Shown in pieces: positions 31,537-42,978 of a stretch of DNA of 64,000 bases. Numbering within the stretch: position 1 is the first letter of the stretch; every line of letters starts with the position of its first letter. Both the position numbers and the translations under genes were made by a program. The notes beneath the pieces were generated by a model that did not search any database, was not told where the DNA came from, and saw only the letters and a program-made list of their open reading frames with translations. Location: the NCBI GenBank assembly GCA_018806915.1, contig JAGKQI010000034.1, positions 372,001 through 436,000 of the forward strand, written 5' to 3'. Source of the DNA: Phytophthora colocasiae. Its lineage: Eukaryota > Oomycota > Peronosporomycetes > Peronosporales > Peronosporaceae.

Positions 31537-32570
31537 CTATTCGCCACATGCTGCTTCAAAGTCCACGTTGAGAATGTCGTCGAGCAATCCATCGTCATCG
31601 AAGTCGGTATCAGGAAGATTGTCTGGGGGCGGTAGCTCACTAAGATCATCTTCCACTTCGCTTTCCTTCTTCTCGTTCGTAGTTGCATTCTCTGCATCCT
31701 CTGTTTCCGTCTTTGTTTGTTCCGGCGAAGCCCACCATGAAGAAGGAGGCTCGCCACTTTCGAGCATTGCCTTCTCAATGCTATCATCCCAATTATCCGC
31801 GTCACGTGTAGACACAAAGCTGTCAAACAGTGTCGGGGTTTTGTCCTTCAAGAGGTCTTCAATCTCTCGGGATATTTCCTCTGCGGAAGCAGACTTTGAC
31901 GTGGGAGGCGAAAGCCCGCCGTATGCATACTCGATATCCTAATTAAAAATGCAGCAGCTGAAGTGAGCAACTCTATACGCCAATATCAATACCATGCTGC
32001 GCGTACCGGGACTTCTTCCACAGATGAGACCTTGATAACACTCTTGGTTGACACTTTTGTGCGTGGCTTCGGGGTACGTGACGCCGGCTCCTTGGGCGCC
32101 AATGGTGTTCCCGATTTCGGCCTCAGTGGTGTCCGCTTCTTGGCTATAAGCTTCTTGGAATGGCTAAGACCTTTACCCAGTCCTCCCTTTTTAATTGATA
32201 TAATGGTGCCCGAGTCGCTGTTATCATGGCGGTTCTGTTTGTTCGAGATGTCACCAAGCACGCGTCTACTGCGCCAGCAAAACTCGAGTCAGCTAAAACT
32301 TTAAAATATATGGACTGAGTCCAACCAACCTTTTCTTTGATGAACTGTCTTTTAGGCCTTTGTTACTCGCCGACTTGGAGTCCTGATGAATCACAAAGCC
32401 ACGCTTCGGAGTCGAATTGTCATTGTCTAAGAGCGAGCGTTAAAATAAACAACACTGAAGGGGGGAAAACAGGCAATACTATACGCACTGCTGAAGCGTA
32501 GCTTGCTGTCGCTGGCCCTGCCGCCGAAGTTGGCATCCACGTTCTCCTTCTGTGCTTGCAGCGTGTCCAT
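31537..32570 (-). CDS. Candidate securin (anaphase inhibitor), 280 aa, 4 exons
   Basis: Exons (descending) 32570-32489, 32426-32330, 32268-32007 and 31938-31537 join in phase. The N-terminus has a KEN box (QAQKENVDA) at about residue 8. A destruction box (SRRVLGDISNK) lies at about residue 60. The middle is a basic Pro/Ser/Lys stretch (KKRTPLRPKSGTPLAPKEPA). An exon start then gives PDIEYAYGGLSPP, and the C-terminus is strongly acidic (ESEVEDDLSELPPPDN, DTDFDDDGLLDDIL). Securins share this order: KEN, D-box, basic region, an acidic-hydrophobic-Glu pseudo-substrate for separase, and an acidic C-terminus. Securin sequences diverge fast, so this assignment is inferred from architecture. It could be another APC/C substrate. 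It converges on MSH5, 92 bp apart. Confidence 0.6.
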
Positions 32571-32825
32571 CTTTTGTATGAACTTCTTGTGTTTGAATTT
32601 CTGAATTTAAAAACAAGATAATTTCGACCAGTTATAATCAATCTTTGCTATGGCTACATTAACTTCAACTTCGACACCACATAGTCATGCTACTACACCA
32701 GTATGTTTGTTATACACTTCGAATCGCCTCACTCACAAATGGAGAATAGGACAGAAATGCCCGTTGCACTGTATCGAGGCTGCCACACAAGCAATCGAGG
32801 CATGGCGCTTCCGTCGTGTCACCAT

Positions 32826-33225
32826 AGTACATCCATGAATTGCGTCTCAACTCCACAATGGTATTCATCTCAGAGTTGCAACCAAATGTGGAACTCTACC
32901 ACGGCATGATACGTTAGTTAGCATGTAGTAACCTCTTGACCTGGCAACTGAGAAGCAACTAAACTGTAAGCACAGTTGCATTAAGCTTGCTGCCGGGTTT
33001 TCAACGAAAATAAGTAAATACTTCTACATCCTGCCTTAGTCGTCTTTTGGGTAGTTGGACGTAATACTTCTTCAGCTGGTTGCACCGACCTAGCGAGTGG
33101 ATGAAACGCGGCCGCCGTCAAATACTGTCTCACGAATTCCAACGGTTGCCTTTTGTGACTTGAATTGCGCAAAATTTTTAACAGTGTGTTGGATATTGTG
33201 GAAGTAGAACACCAATAGACTTAGA
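32826..33225 (-). pseudogene. Decayed, internally deleted copy of the thioesterase family
   Basis: Two pieces match the minus-strand gene at 9926-10969. 32826-32912 aligns with about 10111-10203, sharing CATGAA-TG-GTCTC, CAATGGT, TGGAACTCT, CA-GGCATGAT and CGTT in order. 33190-33225 aligns with the oxyanion-strand region, sharing TGGAAGTAGAACAC exactly. The pieces keep the right order and strand but are about 290 bp apart where an intact gene has about 670 bp. It is a dead sixth copy 15 kb from the array. Confidence 0.6.
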
Positions 33226-33534
33226 ATGTCAGAAGTAGTGACCACCATTCATGGTGATGGTGGGGGTACAAGCTGAGATTCGTTCATCCCGTCAATTTAA
33301 AACCTGGAGGTTGTTTGCTAGTCTCTTGCTTCTACCTTGATCACACGACACCAGCTCCCCAGTATTTTGAAAAACCTAAATCAAAGTCAAGTGAACAAGC
33401 AATGTGACTTCGAGAACATACACAAACGGCGCGTGGCACCGCACAAGGAGACGCCAGCGAAAGTTTATCACTTAGATAACTGTAGTTCTATCCCTTGCGT
33501 TGCCTCCACTTCCCGTAGTTTCCTGTCACTGTCC
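33226..33534. other. Intergenic, nothing assignable
   Basis: About 300 bp of spacer between the thioesterase relic and the next gene; no coding signal or repeat is recognised. Confidence 0.4.
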
Positions 33535-33804
33535 TTAGCCACGCGAACCGTGGTGACGCTTCATCATGCGAATGACGTGGAAGTTGAGCGTAGAGCGGTG
33601 CTCCGCAGCACGACGCTGTCTCTTGGCGTCTAGCACAAGCGTCATGCCTCGTGCCTCACGCTTGCACTTGGTCTCGTCGAAGTCGTTACGCTCCAGCGCG
33701 TCAAGGAATGCGAGTGTCTCGGGCATTCCCTCAGTTCCTTCGCGAATGGTGCGCAGCGTCATGCGCTTGATGTGCTCCACGTTGATGCCGCGACCGAGCT
33801 TCAT
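33535..33804 (-). CDS. Small basic protein, possibly mitoribosomal mS37/CHCHD1-like (89 aa)
   Basis: A single exon starting at the first true ATG, MKLGRGINVEHIKRMTLRTI. The segment FLDALERNDFDETKCKREAR and GMTLVLDAKRQRRAAEHRST follows the spacing of the CHCH segment in CHCHD1/MRP10 (mS37) proteins, but three of the four expected cysteines are absent. The C-terminus is basic (HVIRMMKRHHGSRG). Small size, high pI and spacing support a mitoribosomal subunit; the missing cysteines weaken it. It is divergent from nardilysin with about 165 bp between starts. Confidence 0.5.
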   Translation of the reverse strand: MKLGRGINVEHIKRMTLRTIREGTEGMPETLAFLDALERNDFDETKCKREARGMTLVLDAKRQRRAAEHRSTLNFHVIRMMKRHHGSRG

Positions 33805-33940
33805 CTTCGTTCCTTTCTTTATCTGTCTGTGGCTGGTGGCTATTGTAGCTGTCAACCTACATATTTAAACCTACAACATCAATCATTGGTTAATCTAGGA
33901 TAACCTACAAGCTCTGCTATTGGCCATCGAGTGATCGTCA

Positions 33941-33954
33941 TCATTCCCCAATTT
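33941..33954 (+). promoter_or_regulatory. Oomycete Inr plus FPR core promoter of nardilysin
   Basis: TCATTCCCCAATTT is a complete match to the composite oomycete start-site element TCATTYY-N-CAWTTT. It lies 17 bp before the first ATG (33971), giving the short leader usual in Phytophthora. The match also argues that the in-frame codons upstream of 33971 are not coding. Confidence 0.65.
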
Positions 33955-33970
33955 GTATCCGAAGGAGGAC

Positions 33971-36900
33971 ATGGTGACGATGGCCGACCCCGTGGAGGCG
34001 TCCAAGTCGCCCAATGATCAGAAGAAGTACAGGCTACTGACACTATCCAACTCTTTACAGGCGCTTCTCATCTCCACGGCCGAGGTGCCCCATGTAGTGG
34101 CCGCTGTGGCCCGTGAGAGTGAGAGCCAGCAGAGTCAATATGACGAGGGTGACGACTTTAGCGGCGAGGACAGCGCCAGTGACTTCAGCGAGAGTGAAGA
34201 GGACGACGGTAGCAACTTCGACGACAGCGAAGAGGAGAGCGATGGACCGCCTAGTCGAAGAGCTGGCGCGTGTCTTACTGTAGGTGTGGGAAGCTTTGCG
34301 GAGCCAGAAGAACTGCCTGGACTGGCCCATTATTTGGAGCACATGCTGTTCATGGGCAGTCGGAAATATCCGGACGAGAACGAGTTTGAGGCCTTTTTGA
34401 GCGCCCACGGAGGGTACAGTAATGGAGCTACGGACAATGAAGTGACCAGCTACACGTTCGAAGTGGGTCCAGCACATTTAGAGCCAGCTCTCGACATGTT
34501 CGCTCATTTTTTCATCTCACCGCTGCTGAAGGCTGAAGCTATGGAGAGGGAGTTGTCAGCTATCGAGTCTGAATTTAGCCAAGCTACACAGAATGACCGA
34601 ATCCGTACGCAGCAAGTGCTATGCGATGTGTCACCTGAAAGGCACCCGTATCATCGCTTCAGTTGGGGAAACAAGAAGAGTCTGTTGGAGCTGCCGGAAA
34701 AGACTGGCGTAGATGTCCGCAAGAAGATTCTAGAGTTTTATGAGAAGTACTATTCGGCCAACATCATGAAATTGGTGGTTTGTGGTGAAAACACGCTGGA
34801 TGAACTGGAGCAATGGGTAACGAAGTCGTTTAGCACGATCCCGAACAAGCAGGTGGCAGTGCCGTCGTTCGAGTCAGCTGGATCGCCGTTTGGGGCTGCA
34901 GATGCTGGTGCACCGTTCCTTTGCAAAATTGTGCCTGTGCGGGATATTCACACACTGCACCTTGACTGGATGATCCCGCCGGTTCTTGGTCAGCACCACC
35001 AGAAGCCAGCAGACTACATCGCTAGCCTGCTTGGCCATGAAAGCGAAGGCTCCGTGTTGTCACATGTAAGTTAACCAAGTTGTGTTCGTATCTACGAGAC
35101 TAATAGTCATGATGCGCGTTTATTGTGTTCGTAGCTGAAGGAGCGGGGCTGGATCTCTGCGGTGACTGCAGGGGTAACGGACACGGATGGTTACGACTGT
35201 GGAACCTATGCAGCCAAGTTTGATATCACAATGAAGCTCACTCCTGAGGGCATTTCCCACTGGGAGGAAATTGTACACGCAGTTTTTGAATACCTGCACA
35301 TGCTCAGGGTAAACGGCTGCCCGGAGTGGGTTTTTGACGAGCTCGCGGCACTTGCTGATATTTCATTCCGCTTTCAAGAAGAGGACAGTGCTGTCGAGAA
35401 GTGTGAAGAACTAGGCGAAATTATGCAGGTAAGCACTAGCTCTGCAGCGATATGCCCGTTTTCATGTACGTGGTCTAACTGTTTTGAATGTGTTTACTAC
35501 ATGTATTATAGTCTATGTTCAAGGTCGCACCAGAAGACATTTTGCGCTATGACCTGTTTAAAGGCGCTTTTAAGAAAAAGCTGACTGAGGAAGTGCTATG
35601 TCACTTGACTGCCGAGTCCGTTTGTGTGTCGATTGTTTCACAAACATTTGAGGAATCGTCTGAGTTTCAATCGCAGGTATGAAGCTAAATATTTCACTGC
35701 TCCTGATCATCATTAACGATGAAGGTGGCTAATTTGTTATGGCTGGTTTACTCTGATTATAGGTTCGCGAAGAGGAATGGTTTGGCGTGAAGTACTCCAG
35801 AGAAAACATCTCGGATGCATCTATTCTTCGATGGACAAACGCAGGAACTAACCCCAAGCTGCATCTGCCTCGGCCAAACCAGTTTATCCCTCGAGATTTC
35901 TCGCTCGTGAACTCTACAGGCGTTGGTGACTTAGTTTGTGAGAATACGACGTTCGGCAAGCTTTGGTACAAGCCGGATCGCGTGTTTGCTATGCCTCGTG
36001 CTCACGTCGCGCTTCTGATTCACTTGCCCAATGTGGTGGCCAATTCGAACAATTGGGCTCACACCCAGCTGTACGTGAAGCTTGTTCGAGATGCCCTCAA
36101 TGAGTACGCCTACCACGCCAATGTGGCCGAGCTCATGTACTCGCTTCAGGTGAAGGAGTCTGGTCTAGAGCTGATCTTTGGAGGATTCAACGACAAGCTC
36201 CACCTTCTTGTCGAGGTGGTCGTTGCGGCTGTCTTTGGAACTGAAATCAACGAAGCTCGTTTCGAAGTGATGCGAGAAGAGTTGATGCGTGAGTCAAAAA
36301 ATGCCATTACGAAGGTGGCTCAGAAAGCAAAGTATCTTCGGTTGCAACTGCTGGAGAAGCGGTCGTTTCCGCTGGAGGAATGTTTGGACTCGATTGAAGC
36401 TGCCACCGTGGAATCGCTCAAGGAATTTGTCTCCAATCAGCTGTGGACAGGCAAAGCATGGCTAGCGAGTTTTGCGCATGGAAACATCTCCCATTCAGCA
36501 GCGTTGCAGATCATTACCAATGTTGAGTCGCAGTTGCAGCGTGTTTCTTCGCCGCTACTACTACGAGACTTTCCCCGACGCCTGATCAATGCCATTCCGC
36601 AGACCCCGATGGGTTTTCTACTGAAGGAGCGCAGCGAGAACAAGGCTGAGACCAACACGCAAGTCGAGTTGTATTACCAGATTGGTCCTTTGACTCTACG
36701 AAGCTTGGCGTACGCGGACTTGCTGCATCAGTTGATGGAGGAACCATTGTTTGACACACTCCGCACGAAACAAGAGCTGGGATACGATGTCTCGTGTACG
36801 GTTCGCGTAACCAACGGCATTCTTGGCTTTGGTGTGATGGTACAGTCGTCTTTATTCGCTGCCGAGTACATTTCTGCATGTGTGGATCGCTTTATGATCG

Positions 36901-37370
36901 ACTTCGAAGAAGCGATTGAAATGATGGCAGATGAGCACTTCCACGACCACATCCAGGCTCAGATTCTGTTGAAGCTTGAGCCAGACCACAATCTATTAGA
37001 GACCACACATCATTACTGGTACGAGATCACGTCGCATCGACTTGCGTTCGACATGGATGCTCAACTTGCGAAGGAGATGGAGACTCTGACCAAGAGCGAG
37101 ATGGCTCAGCATTACCGTGAGTGGATCCTTCAGAGCCCCAAGAAGTTGATTGTGCACGTGATTGGCCGTGGAAACCCTGCTGAGAAGATAGCGCATCAAA
37201 AGCGCAAGAGCGCCACGAAATCTGAACTGGAGGAATTACGTGCTCTCCCCCGACCCATTCGCATCCGTGACTTGTACCTGTTCAAAGCTGAATTGCCTTC
37301 GTATCCTGATCCCATCGACGAGATCAACGCGAGTGAGGCAAGAGAAGAGGACAAGCGCTTAGAACTTTAG
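33971..37370 (+). CDS. Nardilysin-like M16 metallopeptidase (about 1053 aa, 4 exons)
   Basis: Exons 33971-35065, 35135-35428, 35512-35676 and 35763-37370 join in phase. The inverted zinc motif is HYLEHMLF (HxxEH), with the third ligand in ERELSAIESEFSQ. Between the first strand and the zinc site is an acidic Asp/Glu/Ser insertion (SGEDSASDFSESEEDDGSNF and on), the feature that separates nardilysin from insulin-degrading enzyme. The C-terminal M16 half carries LMEEPLFDTLRTKQELGYDV. The enzyme should cleave before basic residues in cytosol or be exported unconventionally. Start is at MVTMADPV; MADPVEAS at 33980 is an alternative. Confidence 0.92.
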
Positions 37371-37514
37371 AGCGCCGATGTGTTTCAACTAAAAAGAACG
37401 TTGTTGTCTGCAGTAGCATGTATTTTGCCGTGAGCTGTTTGGCTGAGGGGCGTCATAGTATTCCGTTGCATTGGTTGCCATCCGATAATCTCCACTTGAT
37501 CTACTGCAACGCTA

Positions 37515-38421
<907 letters not shown>

Positions 38422-38562
38422 ATGCTTAGGACGTTGAACGAACCAAGGGCATGCAGCTGGAAGAGCCGTTATCTTGAATGGGCAAAGCGACCCTCTGGGA
38501 GCTTTTCGATGGTGAAACGATGTGCGAAATGCTTCAGTAACTGCTCTCAAGTGTCCAAAAGC

Positions 38563-40369
38563 ATGAGGCGTTCGAGACTCAACGAAGGTGAGTGAGTACC
38601 TTAAAGTACCTTGTCGACAGTGCATCTGTTGAGTTGATGTTTCATTGCAGCACTCGCGTATGCTAAAGACAAGTCCACGATCATCAATGCAGCAGCGTTA
38701 CAGGTGGATCTCAGCTAGACTGCTTGGTTTGGAAGATTCTGCTGACAATTAGGATCATTTCAAGGATCATTTAGCGCGATCCATTACACTGGACTTGAAA
38801 CCTCGAAGAAGACTCCGAGTTTCGCGTAAACGGGTGAGTGTTTTTTCTATTGTAATTGTGTTCACGAACTGATGATTTCGTAACAAGCAGGTTGATAACA
38901 ACGGGTACCTGCTACCCCGAAACTCCGAATATCAATGTGTTTGGATCTGTGAGACTTGCACTTTTGAAAACGAGGACAGTGGTGAACCTGATAGATGTTC
39001 TGCTTGTGGATCGCAACGTAAAACTCAACTTCGCTCCCGACTTACCCTTGCGCAAAAGCGAGGTCTGGTACGTAATATTGAGAGTGTATCCTGCAGATTG
39101 GAGCTTTGACTTGATTTCCCTCCAAACGAAGGTTGCGTGTCCACCACCGAAACTTACTCGGAATGAATGGGAACACTGCGAGCATCAGGCAGAAGAAAGA
39201 GGAGATATACAACACCCGTGCTCTATCTGCCGTGAACCGTTCGGAGTTAAAGAGCAGGTGATACTAAGCTGTTCACACATGTTCCACCTTGCTTGCATCA
39301 CGAGTTTTGAGAGGTATCCATAAGATATCGTTCGTATTTTCATGCACGATGACTTAGTGATTTCCTATCCTCTAGGTTTTTGCGGACGAATCAGCGCGTG
39401 TGTCCGTTATGTCGGAAGCAAAACTACCAAAAGCGCTGCACCGCTGTGGCGTCGACTTTTCATCGTGAATATAGCGCCAAACGAATTCAGGTTCGTTAAG
39501 AGAGCATTTTTGTTGTTGCTGTTATCATTTCTGAAAGCAATGTACAGACTGCGTTTCGCGGGTTTGTTGCAAGACGACAAGTGGGGACACTGTGGCAAAA
39601 GGTTCGTGATATACTGGGCATTTTTGTATTACAGCAGCTAATCACTCCAGTGCCTTCCAGTTCTATAGTTCGGGCAAAGGTGACCCCATTCGACGCAGGC
39701 ATTTTTTCGCAAACAGGTACACAATATCGTTGAGTGATGCTAGCGCAGCATCTTTCATCATTTACTACTATCTGCTACAGAGTGGGGGAAACGACTGATC
39801 GATTGGTGACTGCCATGAGGAAACGAGATGACTCGATCGATGCGCTACTCGCTGAATTTGACAGGTCTCTGACTATGAGTCGCCGCGTGTTCCAGGGTCA
39901 AGTCCCAGAGACGAACAATGGTAAAATCATTTGTGTTGCATAAAGGTTTCCATTGCTAAGCGTTCGATCTCACAGATCTTGCCATCGATGGCGACGATTG
40001 GCTTTCAATTTTCAACAAGGTCAGTCTAATCATTACTACTGCACACGTGTACTTGTTTTTTATCATTCCACACATACAGGCAAAAGCACGAGACGAACGC
40101 GAATGCGCTATCTGCATGAACTCTTTTTGGTAAATTCACAGTCAAATTCACGATGTCGTACTGTAACCACTAACTCTCCTTTAATTTTCATCCATTCTAG
40201 CTCGTCCATGGAAGGTGTCTCTCTCCTTAGTTGCTCACATACTTTCCACACGCAATGTCTCTCTGCTTTCGAAGACTTCAACATCTACGAAGTCTCGTTG
40301 TGCCCAGTTTGTCGCGCTAGCTACCATTCCCAGACATGGCTACATATCCTTAATTTAAACCAGCATTAA
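38563..40369 (+). CDS. RNF32-like protein: two RING-H2 fingers, IQ motif, plus RanBP2-type zinc finger
   Basis: Many short exons, the first being 38563-38587 and 38651-38703. In order: INAAALQDHFKDHLARSITL (an RNF32-like N-terminal motif), and YQCVWICETCTFENED...PDRCSACGSQ, a RanBP2-type zinc finger. Then HPCSICREPFGVKEQVILSC and SHMFHLACITSFE form RING-H2 one, completed in the next exon by VCPLCRKQ. VQTAFRGFVARRQVG is an IQ calmodulin-binding motif. A linker helix follows (TDRLVTAMRKRDDSIDALLA). RECAICMNSF...LLSCSHTFHTQCLSAFEDF...CPVCRASY is RING-H2 two. The RING-IQ-RING order is that of RNF32, known from ciliated tissues. A ubiquitin ligase role is inferred. Exon edges after 39060 are approximate. 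Confidence 0.78.
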
Positions 40370-40563
40370 AACTGACAAATTACTGTACACTGTTACCAGT
40401 TTTTATCCCGTCAATGCTCAGTCGCCATTTGGCTTTGAATGAAATAAAGTAAGGGAGAAAGCTGTCTGCGTAGTAGCCCTCCCTCGTTCTACCTGCTGCC
40501 CTCGGTCCCTCCCATACAAAAAGACTCTACTCTACCTGCTCTACGCATTCGTATACTGAAATA

Positions 40564-42311
40564 ATGGACCTTGACGCCGGCGCTGACGATTTCTTCGCGG
40601 CCCTGAACAACGGAGCGGCCGAAGACGTTTTCGCAGGCTTCGCAGCTGCCGAAGCGGAAACCAATGGAGTTGCAGATGCTGGTGGACGTCCGTCACTGGA
40701 TGATGAGCCTCTCGTTATGGTAGAAAACCCTTGAAATATGAAGTTTTCGCTTAATGTACTAATTCAGAGCTGTTGATACATTCTGTAGGTGGACAAGAAG
40801 AAGGCAGAAGCTAAGAGAGCAGCCAAGAAAGAAGCTGCAGCTCGTGCTGCGGCTGCAAAAGCTGCCAGACAAAATAACGAACCATCTCTGCCGATGGAGG
40901 AACGCATCGTGAACTTGTTAGTGCCTGAACTCAAGGTGAACGACGTGATGCTGCTGATCCGCAAGATGAAGCAGGCTGGCAAGTCGGATGCCGACGAGTT
41001 CTCGGAGCTCGATTCTGAGCAGAAAACAGGTAATGCTGCAGTGTCTATATAGCTTCGGAGACGTGGTGGTAACGAGTCTGTTGTTGTTTGGTGGTGAAGC
41101 ACCGCGGTTTCGATGCGAGACTTGCGGCAACACGGAGCAGAACAATTTCATCACAGACTACGCTCGCGGAGACACCATTTGCAATGGTTTGGACGGAAAT
41201 GGATGCGGTACGGTGGTGCAGGACCATATTGTGCACGAAGGTAGCGCCTACCGTAAGTTCGAAGGTGAAGAGGACAAGTCGCACCACGGTCCTGCACCAA
41301 ACAAGTTGTTCTCGACTGGACACAACTTGCGGACGTTGATTTCGCAGGTAATTGGGACTGGTGGAGAGGAATATGCAAGTAAAAGCACATATTTACGAGT
41401 ACTGGTGTGATCTAGGATGGAGAAATGGCTGGGAACTTGCGACGTGCTGCAGAGTTCGTGGAGATGAACCTTAGTCAGATGGGTAAGGATGAACGAAGGA
41501 CACGTATAGGTTACAAGGACCAGGTACGATTGGTCTCGCTCATTGCCTTGCGAGATTTCCGTTCAAAACCTACTCACGTGGATGACGTCGTTTGTAGATG
41601 AAACAAAAAGCCTGTCGCTTGATTGACCACACGATCAGCAATTTGGATCTCCACGAGATCGTGGGCAGTCGCGCGAAGAAAATGTTTGCTGAGTTCCGTG
41701 ACGTCCGGGAGCACGTGCATCAGTTTGATGCGATGGTTGCAGGTTGTGTGATTGCAGCGTATCTGGAAACGAGCAAAGAGATGTACTCGGCACAAAATGG
41801 CGTTCGGATCGGTCAACACAAGCAGGCGGGTATTGCCAGTCTAGCTCTGGCACCGAACAAGGCTGTGGATGAGAAGAAGCTGCATCCTTTTACGTGCCCG
41901 CTGTGTGACATGAAGTTTAACGCACGCCGCGGGATGCAGTTCCACAAGTGCGCTGGCAAGCCTGACGAGGACAAAGAGAAGTCCCTAACCAATGCAAACC
42001 TGGCTCCTGTGGTGTTGCCCGATCAACTACAGCCTATTATCGAGATAAAGAACGGTAAGCAGTGGTTCAAGTGCCCGGTGTGTTCACGAGTGTACGGGAA
42101 AGAAGAGAGCTTGTCAGAGCACATGGTCCGGCACAAGAACCAGAGCAAGAAGCGCAAACACCACATAGAGACCAGCACGATCGACTCGACGCGTCTCGCG
42201 AAGACCACCAAGCTGGCATCTGCAAACCCTTCCGTGCAGGTGAACACGCACGAGCAGGTCATGTTCCGTGGCGAAGGTCGACGGGTGTGGCTTCAGCATC
42301 TCACAGAATAG
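40564..42311 (+). CDS. TFIIB-like zinc-ribbon protein with C2H2 fingers (488 aa, 5 exons)
   Basis: Exons 40564-40719, 40789-41029, 41100-41347, 41416-41523 and 41598-42311, in phase. An acidic/Ala-rich start and Lys/Ala helix come first. A TFIIB-type ribbon follows at about residue 134 (FRCETCGNTEQNNFITDYAR, GDTICNGLDGNGCGTVVQDH, IVHEGSAYRKF). DY-x-x-GD-x-IC and the GS-x-x-R-x-F tail are the TFIIB signature, though with an odd insertion in the second knuckle. A helical stretch (QKACRLIDHTISNLDLHEIV through FDAMVAGCVIAAYLETSKEM) looks like one cyclin-type repeat. Two C2H2 fingers then occur: FTCPLCDMKFNARRGMQFHK and FKCPVCSRVYGKEESLSEHM. The function is probably transcriptional. I do not know a family with this whole order. 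Confidence 0.75.
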
Positions 42312-42435
42312 CAAAGCTCTCCAGAAGCTAGAACCCCACACCAGCATATACCTAGCAGGTTGAACAAATACGTACACCATCGAAGCAAATTAATGTGAGA
42401 TGCCACGAATTGCAATAAACCACTGCCACCAAAGT

Positions 42436-42978
42436 CTATTCCTCGTGCTTGCTGCCTAGAATGTCCTTCTCTGTGAGTTCTAGAACGTCCTCGCCCGTAA
42501 CGAAGCGGACTTTCTCGCCCTTGTCCTTGAGCAGACTCTCGACGTCCGTACCGTCGTCTTCGAACCAGCCCAACCGGTCGGCAATGAGGTGGAGGTTCTC
42601 ACAGCCAGGGCATCGCACGAGCACCACACCCTTGTAGTACGCGTGTTTGCTGATAGTCTTGGCGGAACGCGTCTCACACACGCTGCACGTGTAGAGCATA
42701 ACGAACTTCTCGCCGGGGCTTTCAACACCAGGTGCACCCGTAGTAGAGTCCGTAGTAGAGTCTGTAGTCTTGATGGGCTGCACTAGTGTGTCATCTTCAG
42801 GTTTCGACGCGAAGCAGCGGCATTGGCTGTGGACGTGCGGGAACGCGACACTTGTAGCGCGCAATAGTGGCGAAGACTTAGTAGTACATATCCAGCGCAG
42901 ATTTAGGAACGGCAGCGACTGAGACGAAGCACGAGAGCGCTGTACAGGCGAACAGCGGACGAGAGCTCGTCGCCACAT
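42436..42978 (-). CDS. Mitochondrial DNL-type zinc-finger protein (HEP1/Zim17)
   Basis: A single exon, 180 aa. The N-terminal 60 residues are rich in Arg, Ser and hydrophobics without acids, a mitochondrial presequence. The DNL zinc finger has YTCSVCETRSAKTISKHAYY and KGVVLVRCPGCENLHLIADR, with the paired CxxC sites, followed by LGWFEDDGTDVESLL; in this family the name-giving Asp-Asn-Leu varies, here CENLHLIAD. It keeps mitochondrial Hsp70 soluble and aids import. It is convergent with the TFIIB-like gene. Confidence 0.92.
   Translation of the reverse strand: MWRRALVRCSPVQRSRASSQSLPFLNLRWICTTKSSPLLRATSVAFPHVHSQCRCFASKPEDDTLVQPIKTTDSTTDSTTGAPGVESPGEKFVMLYTCSVCETRSAKTISKHAYYKGVVLVRCPGCENLHLIADRLGWFEDDGTDVESLLKDKGEKVRFVTGEDVLELTEKDILGSKHEE

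Noticed and set aside
33953..33970. Upstream extension of nardilysin to 33953
   Set aside because: It would start at TTG inside the Inr-FPR element. The first ATG is 33971.
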